From Pusillimonas sp. UBA3987 (lineage in GTDB: Bacteria > Pseudomonadota > Gammaproteobacteria > Burkholderiales > Burkholderiaceae_B): 64,000 bases of DNA. Below the pieces are notes generated by a model. It was not told the DNA's origin, searched no databases, and saw only the letters and a program-made list of their open reading frames with translations. The translations under genes were made by a program, and so were the position numbers. Location: positions 62,001 through 126,000 of the forward strand of contig DGCD01000020.1 in the NCBI GenBank assembly GCA_002384935.1. Reading direction: 5' to 3'. Position 1 is the stretch's first letter, and every line of letters begins with the position of its first letter. This document shows, in pieces, positions 33,354-41,111 of this stretch.

Positions 33354-34387
33354 TAAACAATACCCCGGTTCAACTGGTCGGTGGCCAGCTTGCGCAGTTG
33401 GCGACGTGCACGTGTCACACCGACATCGTGTTGATAAAGGTGTTCGTGCTGGTTGGCATCGGACTCCATTTGCTCCAGAACCACACGGTCTTGTTCCAGC
33501 ACTGTCCAGTGGCGGGCCTCCAGGCGATTTTTGTAAAGGAAGCGCCATGCGTCACGTTGCCATCCCTCAACTTTACGAACACGCCAGTGGAACACCGCGG
33601 TAATGTCGGGCGAAATCGGGGTGTAACAACCGATAATGCCAAAGTTGCCTCCCGGACCGCCTGTTTTAGGGTAGGGGATTTCCAAACGCAGCCAGACCAG
33701 CCCTGTATCGGCCCACTCGGACCAGTCGAAGTTAACATCGCGCTGCCCGGCTTTTTCGAAAATAAAGCCTGTGTCTGTATCGCGTAGCTGGAACTCGGCC
33801 GAACGCGCACCCAATGACATGCTGTGTGACTGCTTGTGCAGGTACGTCCCGTGCATGGGATCCATTACATTGTCGATGACGTAGCGGTAGCCACCGCGCC
33901 ACTCGGTATAGCACAGGAAGTCGGAGTATTCGTCGGAAGTGAGCTGCTCGGGCAGTACCAGCGGCGGGGGAGTATCAATGTTTTCAGACGAGTTGTACAT
34001 GAAGATCGCACCATTGCTTTCCTGTATGTGAAAAGCGCGTGTCGGGCGGGATCCTTCAAGTTTACAGCCCGGATTACCGGGAACAGAAACAACCGTGCCG
34101 TCGCAACTGACTTCGACACCATGATAGCCGCAGGCAATTTTATTGCCCAGCGGGATGCCAAATGAAAGCGGGGCGCCCCGGTGGGGACAATGGTCTTCGA
34201 GGCAGTGCACTTTGTTATCGGCATCGCGCCAAAGTACCAGTTTGCGACCCAGGCGACGCAATGATACGGGTGTATCTTTGACAAAATGCGATGGGCAGAT
34301 GGCGTGCCAGTAGTCTTTCAGCCCTTCGGTGAGGATTTTTTCAACTTGCGCTTCGGTTTCAGCGCGGTTTGCTGTTGCTGTACTCAT
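33353..34387 (-). CDS. Rieske non-heme iron oxygenase, alpha-type subunit
   Basis: A 344-residue ring-hydroxylating-oxygenase-like protein. The Rieske [2Fe-2S] ligands are in DHCPHRGAPLS and, 17 residues on, CGYHGVEV (about residues 67-90). The mononuclear iron site is DPMHGTYLH preceded by N, giving the D-x2-H-x4-H pattern near residue 175, and a later acidic position in LEQDRVVLEQ may supply the third ligand. It looks like the single-subunit demethylase/monooxygenase type (VanA/phthalate-oxygenase-like) rather than an alpha-beta dioxygenase; no beta subunit gene is present. A reductase or ferredoxin is required but none is encoded in the window. It overlaps the RidA-type gene by one base. 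Confidence 0.9.
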   Translation of the reverse strand: MSTATANRAETEAQVEKILTEGLKDYWHAICPSHFVKDTPVSLRRLGRKLVLWRDADNKVHCLEDHCPHRGAPLSFGIPLGNKIACGYHGVEVSCDGTVVSVPGNPGCKLEGSRPTRAFHIQESNGAIFMYNSSENIDTPPPLVLPEQLTSDEYSDFLCYTEWRGGYRYVIDNVMDPMHGTYLHKQSHSMSLGARSAEFQLRDTDTGFIFEKAGQRDVNFDWSEWADTGLVWLRLEIPYPKTGGPGGNFGIIGCYTPISPDITAVFHWRVRKVEGWQRDAWRFLYKNRLEARHWTVLEQDRVVLEQMESDANQHEHLYQHDVGVTRARRQLRKLATDQLNRGIV

Positions 34388-34408
34388 GGAATTTCCTATT
34401 GATCTCGT

Positions 34409-34645
34409 TTAGTCGTTGGCGAGACGCTTAAGCTCTTCAGCCAGATTGTCGGTTGTCCAGGTATCTGCTGTTTGTGGCTGTGGGCCCTGGTCGTTCAAGA
34501 AGTTGGCGAGTGCATCGAGCTCGGTAATGTCGGAACCGAACGCACGTTCAATGCTGTCGCCCAACAGATTTTCGTAGGCGGTAGGTTCCTGGCTGCGAGC
34601 CTGATGCGGATCAAGATAACAAGGGGTGAGGTAGCGGTCTTGCAT
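34409..34645 (-). CDS. small conserved protein in Rieske operon (HTH-like?)
   Basis: A 78-residue soluble, acidic protein. It opens with YLTPCYLDPHQARSQEPTAYENLLGDSIERAF and has a second helical part NLAEELKRLA. I recall similar proteins beside Rieske oxygenases labelled recombinase-like helix-turn-helix, but that memory is not verifiable here and no DNA-binding role is shown. Its ATG overlaps the stop of the 106-residue gene (TAATG), and the Rieske start is 21 bases beyond its stop, so the three are coupled. Codon use resembles its neighbours. It could be a small accessory subunit or assembly factor for the oxygenase; this is speculation from position. Confidence 0.78.
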   Translation of the reverse strand: MQDRYLTPCYLDPHQARSQEPTAYENLLGDSIERAFGSDITELDALANFLNDQGPQPQTADTWTTDNLAEELKRLAND

Positions 34646-34965
34646 TATTGGCCTCCGTTGCGTACGCGTTCCTTGATTCGTTCGCGTACAGGGATAAAGT
34701 CATAGGTGGGAAAACATTGGGTGGTGAAGACGCCCCAGGCCGAACGCTCGAGTTCGACATTTACAACCGGGAGTAAATGAGGTGGAACACGCAATGTGAC
34801 GATTTGTCCAAACCCCATGGCGACTGTCCAGGAAACGATTTCAACGCCTTCCGGAGGGAAGCGATCCCACCATTCAGCCGCTTTGAGTTTGCCTTGGATC
34901 GTATCCAGGTTCTGTGATTGATCGTGCTTGAGAAATACAGTTAGTAATGTGGTCTCTGAGGCCAT
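34645..34965 (-). CDS. 106-residue conserved protein of unknown function in Rieske operon
   Basis: First gene of the minus-strand Rieske operon. The protein has no signal peptide or membrane segment. Predicted alternation of strands and helices (LLTVFLKHD, NLDTIQGKLKAAEWWDRF, EIVSWTVAMGFGQIVTLRV, LLPVVNVELERSAW) suggests a ferredoxin-like alpha-beta fold like dimeric alpha-beta-barrel or YCII-type proteins, but I do not recognise the family firmly. Aromatic residues are conserved-looking in the last third (WGVFTTQCFPTYDF). One-base overlap with the next small gene argues that both are real and expressed together with the oxygenase. A role as accessory enzyme or lyase on the oxygenated product is possible but unproven. 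Confidence 0.78.
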   Translation of the reverse strand: MASETTLLTVFLKHDQSQNLDTIQGKLKAAEWWDRFPPEGVEIVSWTVAMGFGQIVTLRVPPHLLPVVNVELERSAWGVFTTQCFPTYDFIPVRERIKERVRNGGQ

Positions 34966-35324
34966 GACGGCTCCGGGTTGTAATCACAGTGCTGCTGTTG
35001 CATGAGTTAGAATAGCAAGCCTGTTTAAACGTTCCATATATTAAACAATGTTTTACATAGGGTTAGTGTAGGTGGGGTGGAATGAGCGATCTATCGGTAA
35101 AAACCCTATGTTTGATCTTCATAATGATATTAAGCTACTGAAAAATATATATTTTTTTTATTTGAATCGATCTGGTTCCATTTGATTTAATGTTGATTTT
35201 TGTCAAATCAAAGCCTGGATAAAGGGTTATCCCTAATATATTACTCTCCTTCAAGAAGATAAAGTCTGTTTAAAGAGCAAAACGTCAGTTCATATATAAA
35301 ACACCGCTAAGGAGCACACCGCTC
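34966..35324. promoter_or_regulatory. divergent promoter region between Rieske operon and ABC-catabolic array
   Basis: A 359-base AT-rich non-coding stretch between the two outward-facing operons. It contains GTTTAAAC (35023-35030), a near-palindrome TTAAAC-AAT-GTTTTA (35041-35055), and the 19-base palindrome described separately. AAGGAG lies 11 bases before the ATP-binding gene. No small coding sequence is evident. The region should hold both promoters and the IclR operators. Confidence 0.6.
35193..35211. promoter_or_regulatory. operator-like palindrome TTGATTT-N5-AAATCAA
   Basis: Perfect 7-bp arms TTGATTT and AAATCAA around TTGTC. An additional upstream copy TTTGATTT at 35181-35188 repeats the left arm, so two overlapping palindromes can form with the same right arm. 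The size and spacing suit a dimeric or tetrameric IclR-type regulator; the two paralogous IclR genes flanking this control region are candidates. Confidence 0.5.
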
Positions 35325-36107
35325 ATGGTCGAAATTGAATTCCGTGATGTCACCAAGTCGTTTATCGATCGCCAGACATCCAAAACTATCACTGCAGTTA
35401 CCGATGTTTCCCTGTCTATCAAAAAGGGTGAGGTGGTTTCGCTTATCGGGCCTTCCGGTTGTGGCAAAAGCACCTTGTTGAATATGGGGTCAGGCCTGTA
35501 CCAGCCCACCGAGGGTGAGGTTTTCGTGAAAGGCAAGCTCGTTACCAAGCCCGTGCGTGAAGTGGCGTTCATGCTCCAGAAAGACCTGCTGATGCAATGG
35601 CGCACTATCGAAGACAATGTGGCTTTGGGGCTTGAAATCGCCGGCGTTGGGAAGTCCGAGCGCATGAAGATTGCTCACGAACTTTTGTACAAGTGCCATC
35701 TGAAAGGTTTCGAGAAGCATTATCCCTATCAGTTGTCGGGCGGGATGCGTCAACGTGCTGCGTTGGCACGCACGCTTGCCATCGATCCGCACGTTATGTT
35801 GCTCGACGAACCCTTTTCGGCGCTTGATGCCCAAACAAAAATGGTGCTTCAACAAGATCTGGCCCAGATGTTGTACGAGAAAGAGCGTACGGCACTTTTC
35901 ATTACCCACGACCTGGTTGAGGCCATTGCCCTGTCTGACCGTTTGCTAGTAATGAGCGAACGGCCAGGCACCATTATTGAAGAAATCGTCATAGATCTTC
36001 CACTGCGCGAGAATCCACTCGAGCGGCGCAAGTTATCAGAAGTTGGGCCCTTGCAGGGGCGCTTAATGGACCTACTGAAAATTGGCAAAGAAGAGTTGGC
36101 TCATTAA
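35325..36107 (+). CDS. ABC transporter ATP-binding protein (NMT1/SsuB type)
   Basis: A 260-residue ABC ATPase of the nitrate/sulfonate/taurine importer family. Walker A is GPSGCGKST near residue 45, the signature LSGGMRQRAALAR near 139, Walker B MLLDEPFSALD, and the switch His in FITHDLVEAI. It energises uptake with the following binding protein and permease. It is the first gene of the 12-gene plus-strand array and starts 11 bases after AAGGAG, downstream of the palindrome-bearing control region. The gene order ATPase, binding protein, permease, followed by catabolic enzymes, implies import of the pathway substrate. Confidence 0.92.
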   Translation: MVEIEFRDVTKSFIDRQTSKTITAVTDVSLSIKKGEVVSLIGPSGCGKSTLLNMGSGLYQPTEGEVFVKGKLVTKPVREVAFMLQKDLLMQWRTIEDNVALGLEIAGVGKSERMKIAHELLYKCHLKGFEKHYPYQLSGGMRQRAALARTLAIDPHVMLLDEPFSALDAQTKMVLQQDLAQMLYEKERTALFITHDLVEAIALSDRLLVMSERPGTIIEEIVIDLPLRENPLERRKLSEVGPLQGRLMDLLKIGKEELAH

Positions 36108-36172
36108 GCAATTAGGTGTACCCGTTGTTCCTTTTTTGAAATTCCGACACTTACTAAGATCCGGAGGACATA

Positions 36173-37168
36173 ATGAAAAAATTACTCGCCATTACCGCGT
36201 TGGGCGCATGTTCGCTTTTCTCCACAACTGCCGCCATGGCAGCTGAAACAGGTAAAGACTTGCAAAAGGTCACGTATTTGTTGCCTGCGCCTAAAACGCT
36301 TCCTGCATTCGCACCTTGGCTGGTCGCTCAGCATCAGGGTTATTTCGCCGATGAAGGGCTTGACGTTGAATTCGTGACAGGCAAAGGCGGTGTTGATGTA
36401 GCCAAGCAAGTGGGTGCCGGCAACGCCGTTATCGGTGGCGCCATTGGTGACACTTCCATTATTGTGCGCGCCAACGGCGTACCCGTTAAGTCTGTCGCCG
36501 TACTGGGCGCAGGCTCGTTAACGCTGATCGCCTCTCATGCCGACAAGCCGGTGAACAAGCCTGCAGAACTGAAAGACAAAGTGATCTCGGTCATGGCTTA
36601 TACCGACACCACTTACTACTCTTTGCTGGGCACGATGCGTAAAGCCGGCTTGTCTCGTGACGACGCCAATATTCAGGCAGCCGGCCCTGCAGGTGTATGG
36701 CAATTATTTGCGTCCGGAAAGTCGGAAGTCATGGCCGGTGTGCCCGACTGGGTTGTGAGCGCTCGCGCTGCGGGCACCAAAGTTCACATTATGCCGCGCG
36801 AAGAAGGTTTCAACAGCATGGCCCAGGCCATTCTGGCATCTGATGAGTCCATCAAGAACAATCCCGAGCTGATTCAGAAAATGGTGCGTGCAACGCTGAA
36901 AGGCATGACGCTCATCATGAATGAGACCGACAAGGCCGTTGCCTCTTATGTTGAAGCGAACCCCGCATTCAAGGGCAAGGAAGATCAGGTGCGTCAGGTA
37001 TTCGACCTGTATAACAAATACGTTTATGCAAATCAGGAAGTGCCCGGAACAATGGATCCCGAGCGCCTGGCGAACGTACAGAAATTTTACGTATCCGAAG
37101 GTATCGTGAATACAGAGACCCCGCTTGACGAACTCTACACCAATCAATTTGTTGGAGATGGTAAATGA
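36173..37168 (+). CDS. ABC transporter substrate-binding protein (NMT1/THI5-like)
   Basis: A 331-residue periplasmic protein. Residues 1-23 are a classical Sec signal peptide (MKKLLAITALGACSLFSTTAAMAAE, cut near AMA). The mature part has the NMT1-like pattern: PAFAPWLVAQHQGYFADEGLDVEFV, an internal GAGNAVIGGAIGD switch and LKDKVISVMAYTDTTYYSLL hinge region. Family ligands include nitrate, taurine, aliphatic and aromatic sulfonates, pyrimidine precursors and aromatic acids such as phthalate; specificity cannot be read here. GGAGGA lies just before the ATG. The stop overlaps the permease start by 4 bases (ATGA). Confidence 0.92.
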   Translation: MKKLLAITALGACSLFSTTAAMAAETGKDLQKVTYLLPAPKTLPAFAPWLVAQHQGYFADEGLDVEFVTGKGGVDVAKQVGAGNAVIGGAIGDTSIIVRANGVPVKSVAVLGAGSLTLIASHADKPVNKPAELKDKVISVMAYTDTTYYSLLGTMRKAGLSRDDANIQAAGPAGVWQLFASGKSEVMAGVPDWVVSARAAGTKVHIMPREEGFNSMAQAILASDESIKNNPELIQKMVRATLKGMTLIMNETDKAVASYVEANPAFKGKEDQVRQVFDLYNKYVYANQEVPGTMDPERLANVQKFYVSEGIVNTETPLDELYTNQFVGDGK

Positions 37169-38049
37169 GTTTGGAGTCATCCACGGTCAGTGTTAACCAA
37201 CCTGTAGGGATGTCTCGTTCGCAAAAGCTCAACCAGCCCAAACCGAAAAAACACTCTACAGGAGGACCTGGTGTGTCTAAACAAACTTTTACTGCGCTTT
37301 GTAGTCTGTCTGTCTTGATTCTGGTGCTGGCCGCCTGGGAGTGGATCCCGGTGTGGCTGGATACACCGGCCTATATCTGGCCGGTGTTTTCCTCGGTTGT
37401 TGAAGAGGGCATCAGAATGTGGAACACCGGTAATCTGCTGGAGCACTTCGGCATTACCGCGTTCGAAGTTGTAATCGGCTTTTTACTGGGCGCATTACTG
37501 GGTCTGTTCGTCGGCGTTGTGCTGGGTTTGTCACCAACGACGGAATCGGTGTTGTCGCCTTACATTCTCGCCTTGCAGATTGCACCAAAAGTGGCGTTTG
37601 CGCCGCTGTTCGTCATGTGGATGGGCTACACCATTTACCCGAAGATTCTGGTGGGTATTCTGATCGTCTTCTTTCCCATCATGATTAACGTGTTGTCGGC
37701 TATTCGTACAGTTGATCCCGATATGGTCAACCTGGTTCGCACATTGAATGCATCACGGCTGCAGATTTTCCGTCTGGTCGAGTTTCCTTCGTCGTTGCCT
37801 GCCTTGTTCTCCGGTTTGCGTATCGGCTCCACCCTGGCTGTTATTGGTGTCACCGTGGGTGAACTGGTGGGTGGTAACCAAGGCCTGGGCTTTTTGCTGG
37901 TTGACTCCGAAGGCCAGGGCAACACCGCCGGCGTGTTCGTGGCCATTATTGGCTTGACCATTATCGGGATCGTGGCCTATGCGGCTGTCGTTTGGGCCGA
38001 ACGTCGTTGCCTGCATTACATCCCGAAAATCACGACCACGACAGCTTAA
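37165..38049 (+). CDS. ABC transporter permease (SsuC/TauC type)
   Basis: A 294-residue inner-membrane permease. About 40 polar residues precede six hydrophobic helices, starting near TALCSLSVLILVLAAWEWIPVW. The EAA-type coupling loop to the ATPase is at about residues 190-215 (RTLNASRLQIFRLVEFPSSLPALFSGLRIG). The extended Ser/Lys/Pro-rich N-terminus is longer than usual for this family, and a later start (GTG near residue 37) is possible, but the ATGA overlap with the binding-protein gene favours this ATG. The stop overlaps the next ATG by one base (TAATG). Confidence 0.9.
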   Translation: MSLESSTVSVNQPVGMSRSQKLNQPKPKKHSTGGPGVSKQTFTALCSLSVLILVLAAWEWIPVWLDTPAYIWPVFSSVVEEGIRMWNTGNLLEHFGITAFEVVIGFLLGALLGLFVGVVLGLSPTTESVLSPYILALQIAPKVAFAPLFVMWMGYTIYPKILVGILIVFFPIMINVLSAIRTVDPDMVNLVRTLNASRLQIFRLVEFPSSLPALFSGLRIGSTLAVIGVTVGELVGGNQGLGFLLVDSEGQGNTAGVFVAIIGLTIIGIVAYAAVVWAERRCLHYIPKITTTTA

Positions 38050-38843
38050 TGGAAACCAACATGCAATCCGATGAAGTTTCTATCACCAAGCAAGGGCTGC
38101 TAACGGGACGCCGGATACTGGTAACCGGCGGCGCCCGCGGGCTTGGCCTGGCGTTTGCCCGTCATGCGGGGCGTGCCGGTGCCGCGGTTGTTATTGCCGA
38201 CATTCTGGCCGATGAATTGCATGCCGCTGCGGAAAAACTGCGTACCGAAGGTATCCAGGCGCACAGCGTGGTATTCGACCAGAGCAATCCGGCATCTGTT
38301 ACTGAATGCGCAACGCAGGCTGCGCAATTACTGGGTGGGCTCGATGGCCTGGTGAATAACGCAGCCATCACCAACTCCGGTGGCAAAGCCTTGAGCGAGC
38401 TCGATATCGATGTCTGGGACAAAGTCATGGCTGTCAATGTACGTGGCACATGGCTGATGAGCCGCGCCTGCTGGCCGGCGCTCAAGGCGTCCGGGCACGG
38501 CAGTATTGTCAACCTGGCATCCGATACCTCGTTATGGGGTGCGCAGAACCTGCTTGCCTACGTTGCCAGCAAAGGTGCCGTTATCGCAATGAGCCGCTCG
38601 ATGGCGCGTGAAATGGGTGTGGACGACATTACAGTCAATGCCGTGGCGCCCGGGTTAACGCTCGTCGAGGCAACCGAATACGTGCCCAAGCATCGTCATG
38701 AACTGTATGAAAACCAGCGGGCGATCCAGCGTCAGCAGATGCCCGACGATGTTAGTGGCGTGGTCACTTTTCTTCTTTCAGACCTGTCTCGTTTTGTGAC
38801 AGGTCAAGTCATGGCCGTCAATGGCGGCTTTGTCATGCATTAA
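38049..38843 (+). CDS. short-chain dehydrogenase/reductase (catalytic residues intact)
   Basis: A 264-residue classical SDR. The cofactor loop GARGLGLAFARHAG is near residue 30, NNAAITNSG near 105, the catalytic Ser lies in NLASDTSLWGAQ and the YVASK motif 13 residues later. GRR immediately before ILVTGGARG and an Asp after the second strand (VIADIL) favour NAD over NADP. The start at 38049 overlaps the permease stop (TAATG); a second ATG four codons on is also possible. It probably oxidises an alcohol or cis-diol or reduces a keto intermediate of the pathway; the substrate is unknown. Confidence 0.9.
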   Translation: METNMQSDEVSITKQGLLTGRRILVTGGARGLGLAFARHAGRAGAAVVIADILADELHAAAEKLRTEGIQAHSVVFDQSNPASVTECATQAAQLLGGLDGLVNNAAITNSGGKALSELDIDVWDKVMAVNVRGTWLMSRACWPALKASGHGSIVNLASDTSLWGAQNLLAYVASKGAVIAMSRSMAREMGVDDITVNAVAPGLTLVEATEYVPKHRHELYENQRAIQRQQMPDDVSGVVTFLLSDLSRFVTGQVMAVNGGFVMH

Positions 38844-38860
38844 CCATAAAGGTGAGTTCT

Positions 38861-39391
38861 ATGAGTGAACAAACAGTAGCTGAAAAACCTTCCTGGGAGC
38901 GCCCGGAAGGCGCCAGTTTCGACGACTGGATGCAAACGCGAATCGCGCGTTACTCAACCCGCAAGTATGACTGGGATGCCTTGAAGTTCCAGGCTGATTA
39001 CGACCCCACCTATCGTCGTGCTCAAATGCGCTACGTCGGTACCGGCGGTACGGGTGTTGCGCAAGACGTTAACACGGTGCCGTCGGAAAACTTTACGTTT
39101 TCCACCATGGTTATTCCGGCCGGGCACATTGGCCCGTCGCACTTGCACACCGATGTTGAAGAAGTGTTCTTCATTATTCGCGGCAAGATGAAATTGGTTC
39201 TTGAGAAGGATGGTGAGCGATTTGAAACCATTCTGACCGAGCGCGACCTTGTTTCGGTTCCTCCTGGTGTTTATCGCGAAGAGATCAACGTTGGTGATGA
39301 AGACGCATTGATGTGTGTGATGCTGGGTGCCAAAAAGCCCATTATCCCAACCTATCCGCCAGACCATCCCCTGTCGAAAATCAAACGCTGA
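38861..39391 (+). CDS. cupin-domain protein with altered motif 2
   Basis: A 176-residue single-domain cupin. Motif 1 is intact (GHIGPSHLHTDVEEVFFIIRG, giving His-x-His and the Glu ligand, about residues 89-108). Motif 2 follows the consensus P-x-G-x2-H-x3-N exactly in spacing but reads PPGVYREEIN, so the fourth metal-ligand position is Arg. The N-terminal 60 residues are charged and Trp/Tyr-rich. It might be a dioxygenase, isomerase or binding protein. ATG at 38861 follows AAAGGTGAG; a GTG nine bases earlier is less likely. It lies 17 bases after the first SDR. Confidence 0.87.
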   Translation: MSEQTVAEKPSWERPEGASFDDWMQTRIARYSTRKYDWDALKFQADYDPTYRRAQMRYVGTGGTGVAQDVNTVPSENFTFSTMVIPAGHIGPSHLHTDVEEVFFIIRGKMKLVLEKDGERFETILTERDLVSVPPGVYREEINVGDEDALMCVMLGAKKPIIPTYPPDHPLSKIKR

Positions 39392-39418
39392 TTTTCATTG
39401 AGTAAAAAGGTACGATCC

Positions 39419-40273
39419 GTGTCCCAGCTTATTCCCAGCAGCGAAGTTCAGGCGCCCTCCGATCCGTTTTTTGCATACGAATGCATGAAGACAGGGCAGG
39501 GGGATGTCGGGTTGCGTCGCTGTGGTCGGGGGCCGGACACGGTTGTCCTGTTACACGGCATCAGTTCGGGCGCCGACTCCTGGCGGGAGTGCGCCAGTTT
39601 GTTGCAGCACGATATGCAGATTATTGCCTGGGACGCGCCGGGCTATGGTGAGTCTGCGTCGTTAACACAAGTTCAGCCCAGCGCGATCGATTATGCACAT
39701 CGACTGCAAGGCTTGTTGGATGTGTTGGACATTGAGCACTGTATGGTGGTGGGTCACTCGCTGGGCGCGCTCATGGCGTCGGGCCTGGCAAGGCAACACG
39801 ATCCCCGTGTAACGCAGTTTTTGTTGATTAGCCCTGCATTGGGTTATGGCGGTACCGACAAGGCCAGTGAAGTACGGGCAGGCCGATTCGCCGCCCTGGC
39901 TGAAAAAGGTGTGCATGGCATGGCACAAGCGTTGCCCGATCGATTGCTGTCGGCGTTCGCCGTACAAGCGCATCGGCAGGCGGTTACAGCAAATGCCATG
40001 AAATTGAACGAAAGCGGATATAAACAGGCGGTTGAGTTGCTTTGTGGCGATGATATTTACCGTTATGCAGACGATTTCCCGGCTAATACCCGCGTGTATT
40101 GTGGTGATGCCGATATTGTGACAACGCCCGAGCAGTCGGCTGCATTTGCAAAGCGGTTGGGTTTCCCGTTTGAGTTGATTTCACAGGCAGGGCATGCCAG
40201 CTATATAGAGCAGCCGCAGCAGGTTGCAAACCTAATTCATCAGGCCATGTCTAATGTTCGAGGTGTTGCGTGA
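39419..40273 (+). CDS. alpha/beta hydrolase (MhpC/BphD-like)
   Basis: A 284-residue alpha/beta-hydrolase-fold enzyme. The oxyanion loop LLHGISSGADSW is near residue 45, the nucleophile elbow GHSLGALMA holds the Ser, the acid is probably Asp in CGDADIVTTPEQS, and the catalytic His is in GHASYIEQP. The arrangement resembles C-C bond hydrolases of meta-cleavage pathways and N-formylmaleamate deformylase, either of which would fit the neighbours. Start is uncertain: GTG at 39419 has AAAGG 8 bases upstream; a TTG seven codons earlier keeps the frame. The stop overlaps the following IclR start (GTGA). Confidence 0.87.
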   Translation: MSQLIPSSEVQAPSDPFFAYECMKTGQGDVGLRRCGRGPDTVVLLHGISSGADSWRECASLLQHDMQIIAWDAPGYGESASLTQVQPSAIDYAHRLQGLLDVLDIEHCMVVGHSLGALMASGLARQHDPRVTQFLLISPALGYGGTDKASEVRAGRFAALAEKGVHGMAQALPDRLLSAFAVQAHRQAVTANAMKLNESGYKQAVELLCGDDIYRYADDFPANTRVYCGDADIVTTPEQSAAFAKRLGFPFELISQAGHASYIEQPQQVANLIHQAMSNVRGVA

Positions 40274-41079
40274 ACATGAATGAACTTGGTCGCCTGGAGG
40301 CGGCTCAGCGTTATACGGTGCCGGGACTTGAGCGCGGATTGCGTATTCTTACCGCCTTCACGCGTGGTGAGCCCGTGCTGTCGGCCCCTGAACTGGCACG
40401 CCGCCTATCCATTCCCCGATCTACAGTTTTTCGGTTGCTGTCGACGCTTGAGCAATTGGGATTTGTTGAACGTGATGTCAGCGGGCGTGATTATTGTTTG
40501 GGTACCGGAGTGCTGCGCTTGGGTTTTGAATGCCTGGCTGCGAAAGAACTGACTGAGCTGGGGCGTCCGATTCTGGAACGCCTGCGCGATACCACCGGCT
40601 GCTCGTGCAATCTGGTCGTACGCGACGGGCGCTCTGTGGTTTATGTAGCCAGGGCAGTCGTGCAAACACCCTATGCCAATACAGTACACCTGGGTACCCG
40701 CTTGCCGGCACACGCCACGTTATTTGGTCGTGTATTGCTGCGCGATCTGCCTTTTGAGGCGCTGCAGCAGATGTATCCAGAAGAACAATTGCAGGCTGCC
40801 ACCCCGAAAACGCCGGCAACTGTAATCCAGCTGTATCGCCTGATTCAAAACGATCGGGCGCATGGCTACGTGTTTGACCAAGGCTATTTCGAGCCGAATA
40901 TTTCCACCCTGGCTGTTCCCGTATTCGGACAGGCGGGGAAAGTGGTTGCTGCTTTAGGTGTGACGGTTTCCGGCCCCAAGTACAGCGCCGATACCATTGA
41001 TGAATTAGCGCGCAGCGCGTGCGAGGCAGCCCGAGGTTTGTCGGGACTGCTCGACCACGTGACTGCATCCCGTCATTAA
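40270..41079 (+). CDS. IclR-family regulator (copy 3, paralogue of copy 2)
   Basis: A 269-residue IclR protein. The winged helix-turn-helix is at about residues 17-80 (VPGLERGLRILTAFTRGEPVLSAPELARRL and IPRSTVFRLLSTLEQLGFVERD) and the effector domain follows (HLGTRLPAHATLFGRVLL, EPNISTLAVPVFGQAG). It matches the IclR at 32100-32888 along its whole length, roughly half of residues by eye. It sits inside the enzyme array, GTG overlapping the hydrolase stop by 4 bases, with an ATG two codons on as alternative start. It is probably the array's own regulator, acting at 34966-35324. Confidence 0.9.
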   Translation: MNMNELGRLEAAQRYTVPGLERGLRILTAFTRGEPVLSAPELARRLSIPRSTVFRLLSTLEQLGFVERDVSGRDYCLGTGVLRLGFECLAAKELTELGRPILERLRDTTGCSCNLVVRDGRSVVYVARAVVQTPYANTVHLGTRLPAHATLFGRVLLRDLPFEALQQMYPEEQLQAATPKTPATVIQLYRLIQNDRAHGYVFDQGYFEPNISTLAVPVFGQAGKVVAALGVTVSGPKYSADTIDELARSACEAARGLSGLLDHVTASRH

Positions 41080-41111
41080 GCGTTTGAAAGTTTATGAATA
41101 AAGAGGAATGA

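Noticed and set aside
33354..33548. N-terminal extension of the RidA-type protein
   Set aside because: The extra 65 residues overlap the Rieske gene in another frame and are Pro/Cys/Arg-rich; the family start fits the ATG at 33353.
35023..35030. GTTTAAAC as an operator
   Set aside because: An 8-base palindrome in AT-rich DNA is expected by chance; kept only as part of the control region description.
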